Assembly (NCBI GenBank): GCA_023091735.1
Contig: JALKBU010000826.1
Coordinates: forward strand, 1 to 23,178
Length of the DNA stretch: 23,178 bases
Direction of reading: 5' to 3'
Source: Trichomonas tenax
Taxonomy: Eukaryota; Parabasalia; Trichomonadida; Trichomonadidae
Both the position numbers and the translations under genes were made by a program. This document shows, piece after piece, positions 8,635 to 17,808 of this stretch (position 1 is its first letter; each line of letters starts with the position of its first letter). The notes under the pieces are model-generated. The model saw nothing but the letters and a program-made list of their open reading frames with translations, made no database searches and was not told where the DNA came from.

Positions 8635-8744
8635 TTTTATTTATGAAGTGGATAATTGAATACTTGACGATATCTTTATTTAAATTTTTCGAAAAATTTT
8701 CGATTTTCGGATTTTCCATATGATATTTCTAAATCAATTTCAAT

Positions 8745-8915
8745 TTTTATAAAATTTTATTGATGACAGCATCGTTTTCTTTGATAAATATATATTCTGC
8801 ATCTTAAAAATAATATATACCATGTTTTTGACAATTCGAATTTTTTTATAAAACTGTTTTCTTGATATTTGGTTTTATATATCTAACTTCTAAATAGAAT
8901 TTGATTTTTGCAAAA
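8745..8915 (+). repeat. Degenerate direct repeat, copy A
   Basis: Shares ordered blocks with about 9880-10040: ACAGCATCGTTTT / ACAGCATCATTTT, GATAAATA, TTTTTGACAA then TCGAATTTTTTT, and CTGTTTTCTTGATATTT. Identity is roughly two thirds overall. The offset is about 1.13 kb. Origin (old duplication or dispersed element) is unknown. Confidence 0.5.
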
Positions 8916-8946
8916 ATGTACAATCACGCTTTTTAACGGACTTTTT

Positions 8947-9096
8947 CTATCGTCGCATTATTTCACGGGAACAAAGAAAGTTACGTTTTCGATCACCAAC
9001 AAAGACATGGTATGCAATCTTTTGCCATAGTATTCTTGCTAACATGAACATTGCAAAAGGTACGATAATTAATCCCAGCAGCTTCTTCTTTAGCAT
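8947..9096 (-). CDS. Possible 49-aa single-span membrane protein
   Basis: Reading from the first ATG (9094-9096) gives 49 residues: KKK at 3-5, a hydrophobic span at about 6-24 (LLGLIIVPFAMFMLARILW), then a basic tail. TCATTTT immediately precedes the ATG and resembles the initiator. Base composition is less AT-rich than the surroundings. The reading frame extends upstream only with a GTG, which a eukaryote would not use. No family was recognised; it could be chance. Confidence 0.3.
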   Translation of the reverse strand: MLKKKLLGLIIVPFAMFMLARILWQKIAYHVFVGDRKRNFLCSREIMRR

Positions 9097-10687
9097 AAAA
9101 TGATCAAATTTATTAAATGATTTCAAAATGCTCACTAAGCGTGGCTGTTGGTTTCAGCGATGAAGACAAAATCATTTAATGCTTTAAAAAGAGTCTTTTA
9201 ACGTGTTACGGAATTTCATAATTTCGCCATATACGGGAAAAATCTTTATATTCAAATATATGCATATGTAGCCCGAGTGCAAGCGTTTGTTGGCTTTGCA
9301 TAGATTTTTTCACGCTAGTTTTCGTGATACGATTTCGTTTCCATTACCTGTAAGAAATTTCTATGAACTCTACATTTCAGTCCAACAACAAGCTAATTAG
9401 AAATCATATTTGTAACATACCACTGACTTTACCGCTTACTCCCAACTATACAAAATTAATTTCGAATAAAAAGTCCTTATCCTGCTTTTTTCAATGAATG
9501 CCTCACTGACTAGGATATAGCTGTTCAACTACTTTTTTCACTGTCCTTGTAATTTTCGAATTGTTTATTTCTTCAAATAATTCCAGACATTATATTATTT
9601 TTTGTAGCAATACATTCGCACAGTAAAGTATATTATTCCCTATTTATTATTTTCTGATTATTCTTTGTTTTCCGGTATAAAATTATGAAAGGAAAAAAGT
9701 AGTTTTCGATCTAAAAAATTTCATATCAGTTTTTCTCAGAATCTCTTGTGGCGATTTTCTTGATATTTTGTGTATATAATGTGCATACTATTGCTAATCA
9801 TATTGTCTTATTTTTTATTCAAAAGTACAATTTACTGTACGTTAAGCCCGCTTTTATTTTGTAAAAGTTATGTAAAAAATGACATCTTTTTTATCGATAA
9901 CAGCATCATTTTCGATGATAAATAGGATTGAGAGATCATAGAAATTATAAATCTCATATTTTTGACAAATCGAATTTTTTTGATGCTGTTTTCTTGATAT
10001 TTAGGTTCACTATAATATATTTCTTAATGATTTTTGATTTTTTTTGTGAAAGAGCGATGAAAAGCGTCAAATTTTTATTGTTGACAGTATCATTTTGATT
10101 CATGTATGATTTCTATATGTGGTGTTGTATTTAAAAACAGTATTTATGGGTGCTCAATGTGACTCAGACATGTTATTCTTTAAATTGTCATTCCAGTATC
10201 ATTTTGGCCTCCAATAATAAATAACATTTAATTTAAAAATGAATTCTCTCTTCTATTTATCAAATCCATATTCGATATCTTATTGATCGAATATGTAAAT
10301 TTTGTAGTTAAACTATGCAGTCCATAGATAATTTGGGGTTGCAATTTATGAGGCTTAATTACAATAATTTTTATTTTTATATATTTTTGGACAATTACTT
10401 TGTAGAACATAGGGTTAAACTTGACATAAAATTTGTTTATAATTTTACAGCACCGCGTCATGAACATAATATTTTTTAATTTAACTAAAAATATTCGATT
10501 GTTATATGCTCTAACTTTGGGTTAAACTATTTGTGAATTGTCTATTTTACCTCTGAGAGATTATACCTTAATGAGCAATAATTTACTTGAACGCAATTAT
10601 TCACATAAATCGCGAAAATTTCGAGTGGAAATATATTTTCACGAGGAGTTGATTTAGAATACATCATTTAAAAAGACTTCAGTAAAA
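9097..10687. other. Long AT-rich spacer
   Basis: About 1.6 kb with no convincing gene. A 79-codon minus ORF (10228-10467) exists but has AT-driven composition (Ile, Lys, Asn) and no recognisable motif. The right half contains repeat copies B and C. No clear initiator was seen until the small gene at 10688. Confidence 0.5.
9880..10100 (+). repeat. Degenerate direct repeat, copies B and C
   Basis: Copy B (about 9880-10045) aligns with copy A at 8745-8915. Immediately after it, about 10065-10098 repeats the first block again (TTGACAGTATCATTTT), so B and the partial C are in tandem. Blocks are clear by eye but much of the sequence between them has diverged. Confidence 0.5.
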
Positions 10688-11005
10688 ATGTGTACGTTAA
10701 GCGCCAAAATGTCGAAACCAAAAGTGAAACAAACATCAATAACAAGTTTCTTTGGATGCTCACAACCGAAGATAGAACCTAAGTATGAACCTCCAACATC
10801 ACCTGTTGCCCATGAGCAATCTCAAGAAATTCAATTCAGTGTTCAAGATTACTCAGAACAGCAGCCTATCTATCAGCCCGTTAGAAACACGATGCCAATG
10901 TGTGTAATAAGCAATGACGATTATAACAGAAAATATGTTTATTACTCGACAAAATATTTCGACACAGATGACGAAAATGAATGCACAGACTTAGAGGACA
11001 TATAA
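10688..11005 (+). CDS. Small PIP-box (PCNA-binding) protein
   Basis: 105 residues with a canonical PCNA-interacting-peptide box, QTSITSFF, at 15-22 (Q-x-x-I-x-x-F-F), preceded by a basic stretch (KPKVK, 10-14). A second in-frame ATG at 10709 (residue 8) would start the protein MSKPKVKQ, placing the box at the very N-terminus as in DNA ligase I and uracil-DNA glycosylase. The rest is polar and probably disordered (Pro/Gln/Tyr-rich 25-65), with a Tyr-rich segment (80-88) and an acidic C-terminus (DTDDENECTDLEDI). No catalytic domain is present. The PIP box lacks the Asp and +4 basic residue of a CRL4-Cdt2 degron. Role in replication or repair at the clamp is inferred from the motif. The CDS is clearly less AT-rich than its flanks. 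Confidence 0.62.
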   Translation: MCTLSAKMSKPKVKQTSITSFFGCSQPKIEPKYEPPTSPVAHEQSQEIQFSVQDYSEQQPIYQPVRNTMPMCVISNDDYNRKYVYYSTKYFDTDDENECTDLEDI

Positions 11006-11763
11006 TATGTCATGCGAATATTCTTTGTTTTCATTAAAATGTTCAATTTATATAATTTCGGAATATATTATTAAGACTTTCTTCAAACAAAAAAGTATAA
11101 TTATATGTAAAAGAAAGATTTATGTAGAAGTGTATAAAACTGTGAGTGGATTATCGATTTAAATATCAAAATATTAAATTAATGTTCAACAAAAAATGCT
11201 AATAAGCGAGTAAATCAAATATGTTAGTAAATGGATGATCACCTATATGTATATCAATAGTAAATTGCCGCTTAATTAACTATTTTTTATGAATTGACAG
11301 ATGAAATTTGTAATTAAAATTGAACAATTTTGAGACAAATAATCATGAAAAGTGTTATATATTTTAAATTAGAAGGCTCCAAAATTATGATTAAAAAAAT
11401 ATAATAATAATGGAAAATAATAAGAATGAACTGTGAAGAAGAAATCAAATCCATATGCTGATCGCATGCAATTGAGGAAACAATTTGTAGAATAGATTTA
11501 ATGAATATTTTGTTGAAAAATTAAAATTATAAATCAAAATCTATTGTAAATCGTTTCAGATTGACGTTGATATGAAGGAGCAATGATATTTAAAGCCTAA
11601 ACTAGTCTAAAATTAACCAAAAGTAAAACATTAAAAAAATTATATTTTGCCGAAATATTCAAATTTACAATTTTCTCGTTGGCACTTTTTAGACATTATT
11701 GGACAACTCATTCTCCCTCACATTTCTAGAAAAAGTGATGATTATACATATCAGATTTCTAAA
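11006..11763. other. AT-rich spacer
   Basis: About 0.75 kb downstream of the PIP-box gene with no ORF or repeat of note until the hairpin cluster begins at 11764. Confidence 0.6.
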
Positions 11764-11997
11764 TTTACATGTCAGGAACTGACATGTAAAGTAAAAATAT
11801 AGAGCTACTTGATTGATGCCACCCATCGAAATTTCATGCAATATCAGCTTGTAGCAGTGCCACCCACCAAGGTTATAATAAGCGTAACCTTGTACTGCTA
11901 CAACCCTCAATATAAACTGTTGGAATTCTTTATCAGAAAAGTTTGTTCGACCGACTCATTAAATGTGTCAAATTTGTCAATGAGACCAATTTGACAC
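11764..11997. ncRNA. Cluster of three perfect stem-loops (possible structured RNA or element relic)
   Basis: Hairpin 1: TTTACATGTCAG (11764-11775) and its exact complement (11779-11790) with loop GAA. Hairpin 2: TTGTAGCAGT (11849-11858) pairs with ACTGCTACAA (11894-11903); within it AAGGTTA (11869-11875) pairs with TAACCTT (11885-11891). Hairpin 3: GTGTCAAATT (11965-11974) pairs with AATTTGACAC (11988-11997), loop 13 bases. The middle part is GC-richer than the spacer. No tRNA, 5S or U-snRNA signature was found. Transcription is not shown by the sequence; it could instead be binding sites or remains of a mobile element. Confidence 0.35.
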
Positions 11998-12047
11998 TTT
12001 AAAATAATACCTTATTATCAGTTTTTCTAGAAGTGTGCAGCACCCAT

Positions 12048-12443
12048 TCAGAGATGATCGATTTTGTAAATTCCCTTTTGAGAGGTAATATTAATCATAC
12101 CCATAGAGAGGTTAATATCGGGATTTAAAAAACGGGTTTTTGCTTTTAAAATTTTCATTTTTTTTTTTGATTGCACAAGATGTTTTTTATATTTGTATTC
12201 TTTTATTTCGACAACAATCCAATCACTTTTTTGTTTTCCCATTTTTCTTCATTTTTTAGACATTACAAAACATATAGATAACAATTTTGTGGTTAAATTC
12301 AGAAAACATCTTTTACATTTTTTAAAGTTTTCTATGTGTTTCACTAGCAGAACATATTCTGGAAAGTTTTTAACTTTCAGCTGAACGGTATTTTTTGTGA
12401 GCGAAAAAGCGGTTTTAATCAAATTTGATTGCGTTTGTGCCAT
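12048..12443 (-). pseudogene. 131-codon ORF split by one in-frame TGA
   Basis: One minus-strand frame is open from an ATG at 12443 to 12048 except for a single TGA at 12249-12251: 64 codons, the stop, two codons, then 64 codons from another ATG (12242). In sequence this AT-rich, one stop in 131 codons is unlikely by chance, so a recently broken gene is plausible. A stretch in the first half (VQLKVKNFP, about 20-28) and one in the second (WIVVEIKEYKYKKHL, about 8-22 of the second ORF) loosely recall RRM beta strands, but no RNP motif is clear. Divergent from the Myb gene, 61 bases between the two ATGs. Confidence 0.35.
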
Positions 12444-12491
12444 AGTGGTATTCTCTACAAGTGCATAAAGGTTTTAATTTTCAAATTTTGC

Positions 12492-12504
12492 TCATTTTTT
12501 AATA
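12492..12504 (+). promoter_or_regulatory. Initiator-like element of the Myb gene
   Basis: TCATTTTTTAATA directly abuts the Myb ATG and fits the trichomonad initiator consensus (TCAYTWYTCATTA) at most positions. Transcription would start about a dozen bases before the start codon, the usual short leader in these organisms. Confidence 0.5.
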
Positions 12505-13107
12505 ATGAGTGGGTTACAAAGTAATAATGAAAGAACCACACATGGAGAGCAGAGTACCTTAAGGAAGCGATTTTCGGAGCAAGAAGATGCCTTGTTGAAA
12601 TCTTTAGTTGAAGAGGAAGGAATTCGAAACTGGGAAGAAATTTCGAAAAGAATGCCTTTTAGAACCTCACAGCAATGTCGTGATAGGTACAATAACTATT
12701 TATTTAAAGAAATTGTAAATAAACCATGGACACCTGAGGAAGATAGTATTATATTGGAAAAATATATGATACATGGTCCGCACTGGGTTAAAATATCTCA
12801 ATACCTCGAGGCTAGAAGTGGCAATAACGTTAAGAATAGATGGCATAAATATTTAAGCAAATTAAAAAATACATCAATTCAAAAGTATGGATTAGTACGA
12901 AATCAAGTTTCATTACCAAAGATTGTCGATAACCATGCACCCCAACAACCTCATTTACATTCTATACCGAATATAGAGACTTTCAAACATCCAATTCCGC
13001 AAAAGATTCCATCTATTTCAGAACTGCAGATGGTTGAGGGACAGCCGCCTGTGATGAGTGTACCTTGTTCTATTGACACATTTCTGCAGCAGGCTTCAAA
13101 AATATGA
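12505..13107 (+). CDS. R2R3-type Myb DNA-binding protein
   Basis: 200 residues with two Myb repeats. The first (about 20-68) has RFSEQEDALL, W43 and QCRDRYNNYL, with Phe23 and Tyr62 standing in for the outer Trp residues. The second (about 72-118) has W75, W94 and W113 (NNVKNRWHKYL). This two-repeat form is the common trichomonad Myb, a class that includes regulators of ap65-1 and iron-responsive genes in T. vaginalis. The C-terminal 80 residues are Pro/His/Gln-rich and probably disordered, with no third repeat. Nuclear, sequence-specific transcription factor; target genes cannot be told from sequence. The start is supported by an abutting initiator; the stop is TGA. Confidence 0.9.
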   Translation: MSGLQSNNERTTHGEQSTLRKRFSEQEDALLKSLVEEEGIRNWEEISKRMPFRTSQQCRDRYNNYLFKEIVNKPWTPEEDSIILEKYMIHGPHWVKISQYLEARSGNNVKNRWHKYLSKLKNTSIQKYGLVRNQVSLPKIVDNHAPQQPHLHSIPNIETFKHPIPQKIPSISELQMVEGQPPVMSVPCSIDTFLQQASKI

Positions 13108-14136
13108 AATGTTTAATTATAATTTGTATTTAATCATGTAATAAGAACATTTATATTAGAAGATTTTTGTATTGTATTGTTAGTATTGTCGTTTAGAGTT
13201 AAAATTTATTTTTTCTGTTATAATATATCAAGTCATATAATGATAACTATAACAGTTCTCGCCATTTTACAGGTAATAGAATTATTTGAGAAGAAGCTAT
13301 GTTCACCGTGTATTCCTTCATTATATTTATGTTCCTAATGTTGGAGATTTTGGAGTTATCGAGATTTACTGCTTCCATGCTTAAATTTTTGTAGTTTCTG
13401 TTATAGCCATTCTGTTTCCTCTTACAAAATGTCAAGAAAGAACATTTGGGAAAAATTTTAATTATGTATTTCCCTAAAAATAGCAAAAAATTCTTCCCTC
13501 GTACGATTACTTTCAATTCAAAAAATTGAATAGCGCTCACAAAAACTAGACTGAGCCAATGAAGCCAGAAGCTAAATTGTTCATAATTTGTCCCTCCACC
13601 CCGATCTACTCTCTTACCATTGAGGCATGACCTCCCATCTGCTTCAAAAATCAATAAATTGCAGATTTTCGTATCCAATAATTCTCCATTTCTTCAAAAA
13701 TCCCTTTCCATTACCGCCAATCATATCTTCAAAGTCATATCAATATGGAATAATTCTATTTTATAGCTTGTTTTACTGTAAAAACTTCACTTTTGTAAAT
13801 TCAATTTTTTTGAAAAGAAAATAATCGTATGTGTATTTTTTTTTCTTTTTTGGTAACATAATTATATTTTGCTATTTTTCGATTTTGACTGCAGAAATTA
13901 CTTTGAAACTTTTATAGGTCCATTTTGTATCATCAGTTCTAAGAAAATGACAAAATTTCTTTCATTCTTTCATTCATCGGAAATCTTTTGGTATTTTGCT
14001 GCACTCAGTCTAAAGAATTCTATGTCCCGATAAAAAGGCGGAACTAAAAATAAGGTTCATTATTATGAAATTGAAATTAATTTCCTCCATTTCCTGTTAA
14101 AGATTTATAATCTTCTGGAGGAATTCTTGCGTTTGC
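13108..14136. other. Spacer with one coding-like minus-strand stretch
   Basis: A 143-codon frame without stops (13247-13678, minus) has no ATG at its upstream end (it would need TTG). It includes a GC-richer segment encoding CLNGKRVDRGGGTNYEQF (about 13570-13625). No family was recognised; it may be a decayed gene or element. A short segment near 13600-13620 looks like a tRNA D-arm on the minus strand but no T-arm follows. The rest is AT-rich and empty. Confidence 0.35.
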
Positions 14137-14286
14137 TATATTGCCAACGATAAACTTTTCGATCAAGAAGACAAATATCTGAGAACAGGCTCTTTACTCA
14201 TTATATGTGTCTACACTCACCATAGGCTATCTGTAGTGCAATTCTTTATCGAAAATAAAGAAGATATCGAAATGAAAGTTGATTAA
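14137..14286 (+). pseudogene. Ankyrin-repeat relic
   Basis: A 49-residue open stretch without ATG ends at TAA (14284-14286). It reads SLLIICVYTHHRLSVVQFFI then ENKEDIE, which follows the ankyrin-repeat pattern (T-P-L-x-x-A-x-x-x-x-H-L-x-V-V-x-x-L-I-E-x-G-A-D-I-E). Ankyrin proteins are a huge family in trichomonads. Only about one repeat is legible; upstream sequence is closed by a TAA about 40 bases before the segment. A dead fragment is the simplest reading. Confidence 0.45.
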
Positions 14287-14617
14287 AAATGATTTTCATA
14301 TTGAACTAATATCTCTGATCGATACTGTATTCAAATATAATAGAAAACATACATGTTCATGGAAAATATTTTAAGATATTTCCTTGTCAAGAGTTAAAAC
14401 GGATAACTTCTTGATATAAGCTTAATGTAAAGAGTTATGATATGTAGCAAAGTGATTAGAGATATATTTCAATAAGAAAAAAAAAATTAAATCAAAATAT
14501 AAAACTAAATATTTGAGATATAGCATCACAAGGCCATAGGTATTATACTGTATAAATATTTTTGCTTAAAACCAAAGATTTATGAGAACAAGAAAAAATA
14601 AAACTGTGTTTGAAATC
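14287..14617. other. AT-rich spacer upstream of the phosphoesterase gene
   Basis: No ORF or structure of note before the promoter words at 14618. Confidence 0.55.
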
Positions 14618-14680
14618 GTCACTTTTCTACTTTTTCCAAAATTAAGTGTCACCTTTTATGAAAAATCGTCAGTTTTATTA
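14618..14680 (+). promoter_or_regulatory. Three phased GTCA(C/G)-T-rich words before the TMEM62-like gene
   Basis: GTCACTTTTC (14618), GTCACCTTTT (14648) and GTCAGTTTTATTA (14668) are spaced exactly 30 and 20 bases apart, about two to three helical turns, ending 10 bases before the ATG. The last fits the initiator consensus. The first is the decamer shared with the VPS9-gene promoter and the 138-bp repeats; the second resembles GTCACCTTTATAAA inside those repeats. Confidence 0.5.
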
Positions 14681-14689
14681 TAATAAAAA

Positions 14690-16579
14690 ATGGGTTCAAA
14701 GAGAATTTGTTGTACATTAATAAATAGATTCCTTTGGATTATCTTAATATTTTTGTTTTTCCTTATTGGATTATTCCACAAGGTTTATGATACTCCAGGA
14801 ACTATAAATTCGAGAGATATTCCAATTACGTTCGACAAACTTCCAAAATTGATTGCTCATATATCTGATATCCACTTAGATCACTTCACACCATCGAGAG
14901 CAGTAAATTTCAAGAAATCAATTAATCTTTCAAAACAAATGGGCGCATCAACGATTTTATTCACAGGAGACATCACAAACAACTTTGGCGTACTCGAGGA
15001 AAGTGTTTTGGCGTACGGAAATCAATTTAAACCAGATTTTGATGAATATAAAGGAGTTTTGGATGATTTCGACTTTTCTGACACTCCATTAGTCGATATC
15101 CCAGGAAATCACGATGAGTATGGTGTCTACAGCTATACGAAATCGAATCATTATTTCATTAATTATTCTCATTATTTCAATACGACAGCAATGTTAGAAC
15201 TCGACAAGTTCTGGGCCGGCTCTTTCGTTTGTAATGATATTACATACATATACGTGAACCCATACGAATTTCCAATTCCGCATGCAAAACTTGGCTTTTG
15301 GATCAATGCTGGCAAGCATTTGCTTGATCTCATTGAAGCAGAGCTCAAGAAGCCATTCAATACTACACACAGAATGCTTTTAACACACTTCCCTGTCCAT
15401 CTATGGAACGATAGATACAAATCATCATCAAAGAAGACATTCAGAGAGATGGTGACAAAAGCAAACTTATCTTTAGTATTAACTGGGCATCTTCATCCGC
15501 AAACAACAACATTCAAGCACCATCAATCAACTCTCGAAGCTACAGCACCAGATTTAATGGGACATAAGAAATTCGGCATCATTGTCAATGATAACAATGT
15601 TCTTTCATACCACACAATTGATATCGACAATCCACCAAAGGCTTTAGTTATTTCACCAGTTAGAATCAATCAATTCCACAAGAACACTAACTATATGGAA
15701 CGCGTTCCTGTCCGTGCAATTGTTTTCTCTGATGAAGAGCAAGAAATCACTGTTGAAGAATTAGGTGAAACACTTGAGAGAAAGGAAAAGATTGCTGATG
15801 GCGTTTGGCTTTATACCGGATATACGAAACTACTCTCATCAGAAAAACAAACTATTACATTATCTGGTTACATCAATGAAAAGATTGAGTACTATATTGG
15901 AATTAAACCACCAACACTTGGCAAGGAGTTAGTTTATGGATATCCGAACCTTATCTCAACTACCTTTGCTATTTTCATCATCGGTCTCATCTTCGATATT
16001 TTCTTGATGATTCCATTACCAAAGTGCACATGCTCGAAGCTCTATGAAGAGTGGCTTGACGGTGCCAATAAATCTGTTTCGTGGTGCGATCTTATTGCTA
16101 ACTCACTCTTCGGTCCAATTTTGCTTAAGATTAAGTTGGCACGCGCTCCAATTGTTCATCGCATTCACTTGTTTATCTTATTGCTTTGCCCGCTGTTCAT
16201 TCCAATTTTCTTCATGTCTGTCTACAGCCATTCTGGAGCTGTTTTCTTCTGGGGATATGTAATCAATGGCATTTATCACTATGATGTTTATGGCATTATA
16301 TTCATTGCCATTTACTATGCAGTAATCTTGATTTTGACAATAATGGCTGTTGCTGAGTTCTCAGGAAAGATCACATTATTCAACAGAATCCTTGGATGCA
16401 TCCTCCTCTTAGTAATGCTCGCGGTCAGTTTGTTCATGACATTCAACCTCGGCATTCTCACTTCCGGACTTGGCGGTGCTCTTACATCCCCAATTTATGT
16501 TATTATTCCTTTGGAAGCAACAATAGTCTTCGGACTTTGGGGATTCTTCAGAATGGCAGCACACGATGAGTTCCTCTAA
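14690..16579 (+). CDS. TMEM62-like membrane metallophosphoesterase
   Basis: 629 residues. An N-terminal membrane anchor (about 12-30) is followed by a calcineurin-like phosphoesterase domain with all metal-binding motifs: D60-I-H62, G93-D94, G139-N140-H141-D142, H233 (LTHFP) and G266-H267-L268-H269. After a beta-rich middle region (about 300-405) come about six more hydrophobic spans (about 421-443, 491-512, 515-530, 533-556, 565-587, 599-621). This order, a single span, catalytic domain, then a C-terminal multi-span block, matches eukaryotic TMEM62. With one N-terminal span the catalytic domain is expected on the lumenal or outer face. The substrate is not known for the family. The ATG lies 10 bases after an initiator match. 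The next gene downstream is also on plus, 545 bases away. Confidence 0.85.
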   Translation: MGSKRICCTLINRFLWIILIFLFFLIGLFHKVYDTPGTINSRDIPITFDKLPKLIAHISDIHLDHFTPSRAVNFKKSINLSKQMGASTILFTGDITNNFGVLEESVLAYGNQFKPDFDEYKGVLDDFDFSDTPLVDIPGNHDEYGVYSYTKSNHYFINYSHYFNTTAMLELDKFWAGSFVCNDITYIYVNPYEFPIPHAKLGFWINAGKHLLDLIEAELKKPFNTTHRMLLTHFPVHLWNDRYKSSSKKTFREMVTKANLSLVLTGHLHPQTTTFKHHQSTLEATAPDLMGHKKFGIIVNDNNVLSYHTIDIDNPPKALVISPVRINQFHKNTNYMERVPVRAIVFSDEEQEITVEELGETLERKEKIADGVWLYTGYTKLLSSEKQTITLSGYINEKIEYYIGIKPPTLGKELVYGYPNLISTTFAIFIIGLIFDIFLMIPLPKCTCSKLYEEWLDGANKSVSWCDLIANSLFGPILLKIKLARAPIVHRIHLFILLLCPLFIPIFFMSVYSHSGAVFFWGYVINGIYHYDVYGIIFIAIYYAVILILTIMAVAEFSGKITLFNRILGCILLLVMLAVSLFMTFNLGILTSGLGGALTSPIYVIIPLEATIVFGLWGFFRMAAHDEFL

Positions 16580-17124
16580 GACGCTATTTTATTTTTCAAT
16601 AATACATTCATTAGGTATTATTAAACTAATAAAACACTATTTATCTATGAACTCAAGTATTTTTAATCATTCTTCAAATCAAATCAACTTCTAATTTATC
16701 TGTTGTTCGTCACTCATGTGCTAAAGCATTGTTTTGCTATTCTTAGGATCTATGCAATGTGTTAAATCCAAATGAAGAAATCAATTATTATGAGAAATCG
16801 GTACATAATTATAGCATTAGTTGGTCCAAACTTAGGCAGCTGTTTTGGAACTATATATGCTGAAATATTACTGATATCTAGAAATTTTGTTATTATAAAC
16901 GTCAAAAAATGATGAAAATCTGCTAAATAAAATTTTATTTGTCAGAATATATATTAAAATGATTTGTAGACCTTTCTGTTGAATTTTTACTGAGTGTTTA
17001 TTGGCAAAAAGTAAAGCAAATACGATGCTAACATGTATAAAGAAGAGAAAACATTTTTATTGAATATTCAAAAGGTGATAATAAACTTTGGAAAATTCCG
17101 GTAAAAAAGTGCCAAAAAATAATA
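16580..17124. other. AT-rich spacer
   Basis: 545 bases between two plus-strand genes. Nothing beyond short AT-rich runs was seen. AAAAAAGTGCC just before the next ATG vaguely recalls the AAAAGTGAC word. Confidence 0.55.
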
Positions 17125-17808
17125 ATGAAATTAGAACCAAAGTACTTCTGCATGCTTTTCCTTGCAGGACTCTACGCAGCAGTCAATTTCTGCATCGGTT
17201 TGATTGACTTTATCGCCCTTCTAAGCAAATTTACAGGAATTGTGATTGGCATTGGAATTATTTGCGTCGGTGGATACTTTGGATACCTTTTCTTCACAAA
17301 GATCGAAGACAAAGACGCCAGATATTTGAATGGCATCGTCTCTTGCACGACTATTATTGCCGGAATTACAACAATTATCGCAGCTTTCAATAAATTCTAT
17401 GAGGATTCTTGGCCAGCACGTTTCTTCATGATCCTCTTCATGGGAAGCGGCTTTCAGACTGTTTTATCGCTATATTATTATATACCGATTCAAAAGTTCG
17501 CGAATGGTGCAGTTCCAGTCTTGGGATTGTCGGATGTCAGCCAGATCCATCTTTTCATGGTTTCCTCTTTAGGCAGCATCTTCATTCAGGCTTTTGCTGT
17601 TTGCCCAAGTTATCCATCTTCTAAATACGGACATTTTATCCTCAGAATTATCTTAGCTGCAATTGGTGCCTTCTTCGTCGGCGCCGCAACAGGTTATTAC
17701 CTTTACAAGCGTTCTGAAAACGTCGGATACGAAACACAAATGGACCAAGGAGCTCCAATGAACACACAAGAAACAATTGTCGATGTTGATACAACAGCAG
17801 CAAACTAA
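17125..17808 (+). CDS. Six-span integral membrane protein, unknown function
   Basis: 227 residues with six hydrophobic segments at about 8-30, 36-57, 68-88, 97-119, 141-160 and 172-193, and a hydrophilic Asp/Thr/Gln-rich tail (195-227). Short loops carry few charges. A PSYPSSKYGH loop (161-170) precedes the last span. No transporter, rhomboid, tetraspanin or Yip signature was recognised. Codon composition is GC-rich relative to spacers and the frame is clean, so the gene is real. The ATG follows an A-rich leader; the stop reads TAAA. An even number of spans with no signal peptide suggests both ends in the cytosol. Confidence 0.75.
   Translation: MKLEPKYFCMLFLAGLYAAVNFCIGLIDFIALLSKFTGIVIGIGIICVGGYFGYLFFTKIEDKDARYLNGIVSCTTIIAGITTIIAAFNKFYEDSWPARFFMILFMGSGFQTVLSLYYYIPIQKFANGAVPVLGLSDVSQIHLFMVSSLGSIFIQAFAVCPSYPSSKYGHFILRIILAAIGAFFVGAATGYYLYKRSENVGYETQMDQGAPMNTQETIVDVDTTAAN

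Noticed and set aside
10228..10467. 79-codon minus-strand ORF
   Set aside because: Composition follows AT bias (Ile/Lys/Asn) and no motif or promoter word supports it.
11733..11782. Box C/D snoRNA
   Set aside because: GTGATGA and CTGA occur about 45 bases apart, but there is no terminal stem and the CTGA is part of the first hairpin.
13585..13640. tRNA-like gene on the minus strand
   Set aside because: A D-arm-like run (CAATGGTAAGAG) is present but no T-arm (GGTTCRANTCC) or closing acceptor stem follows.
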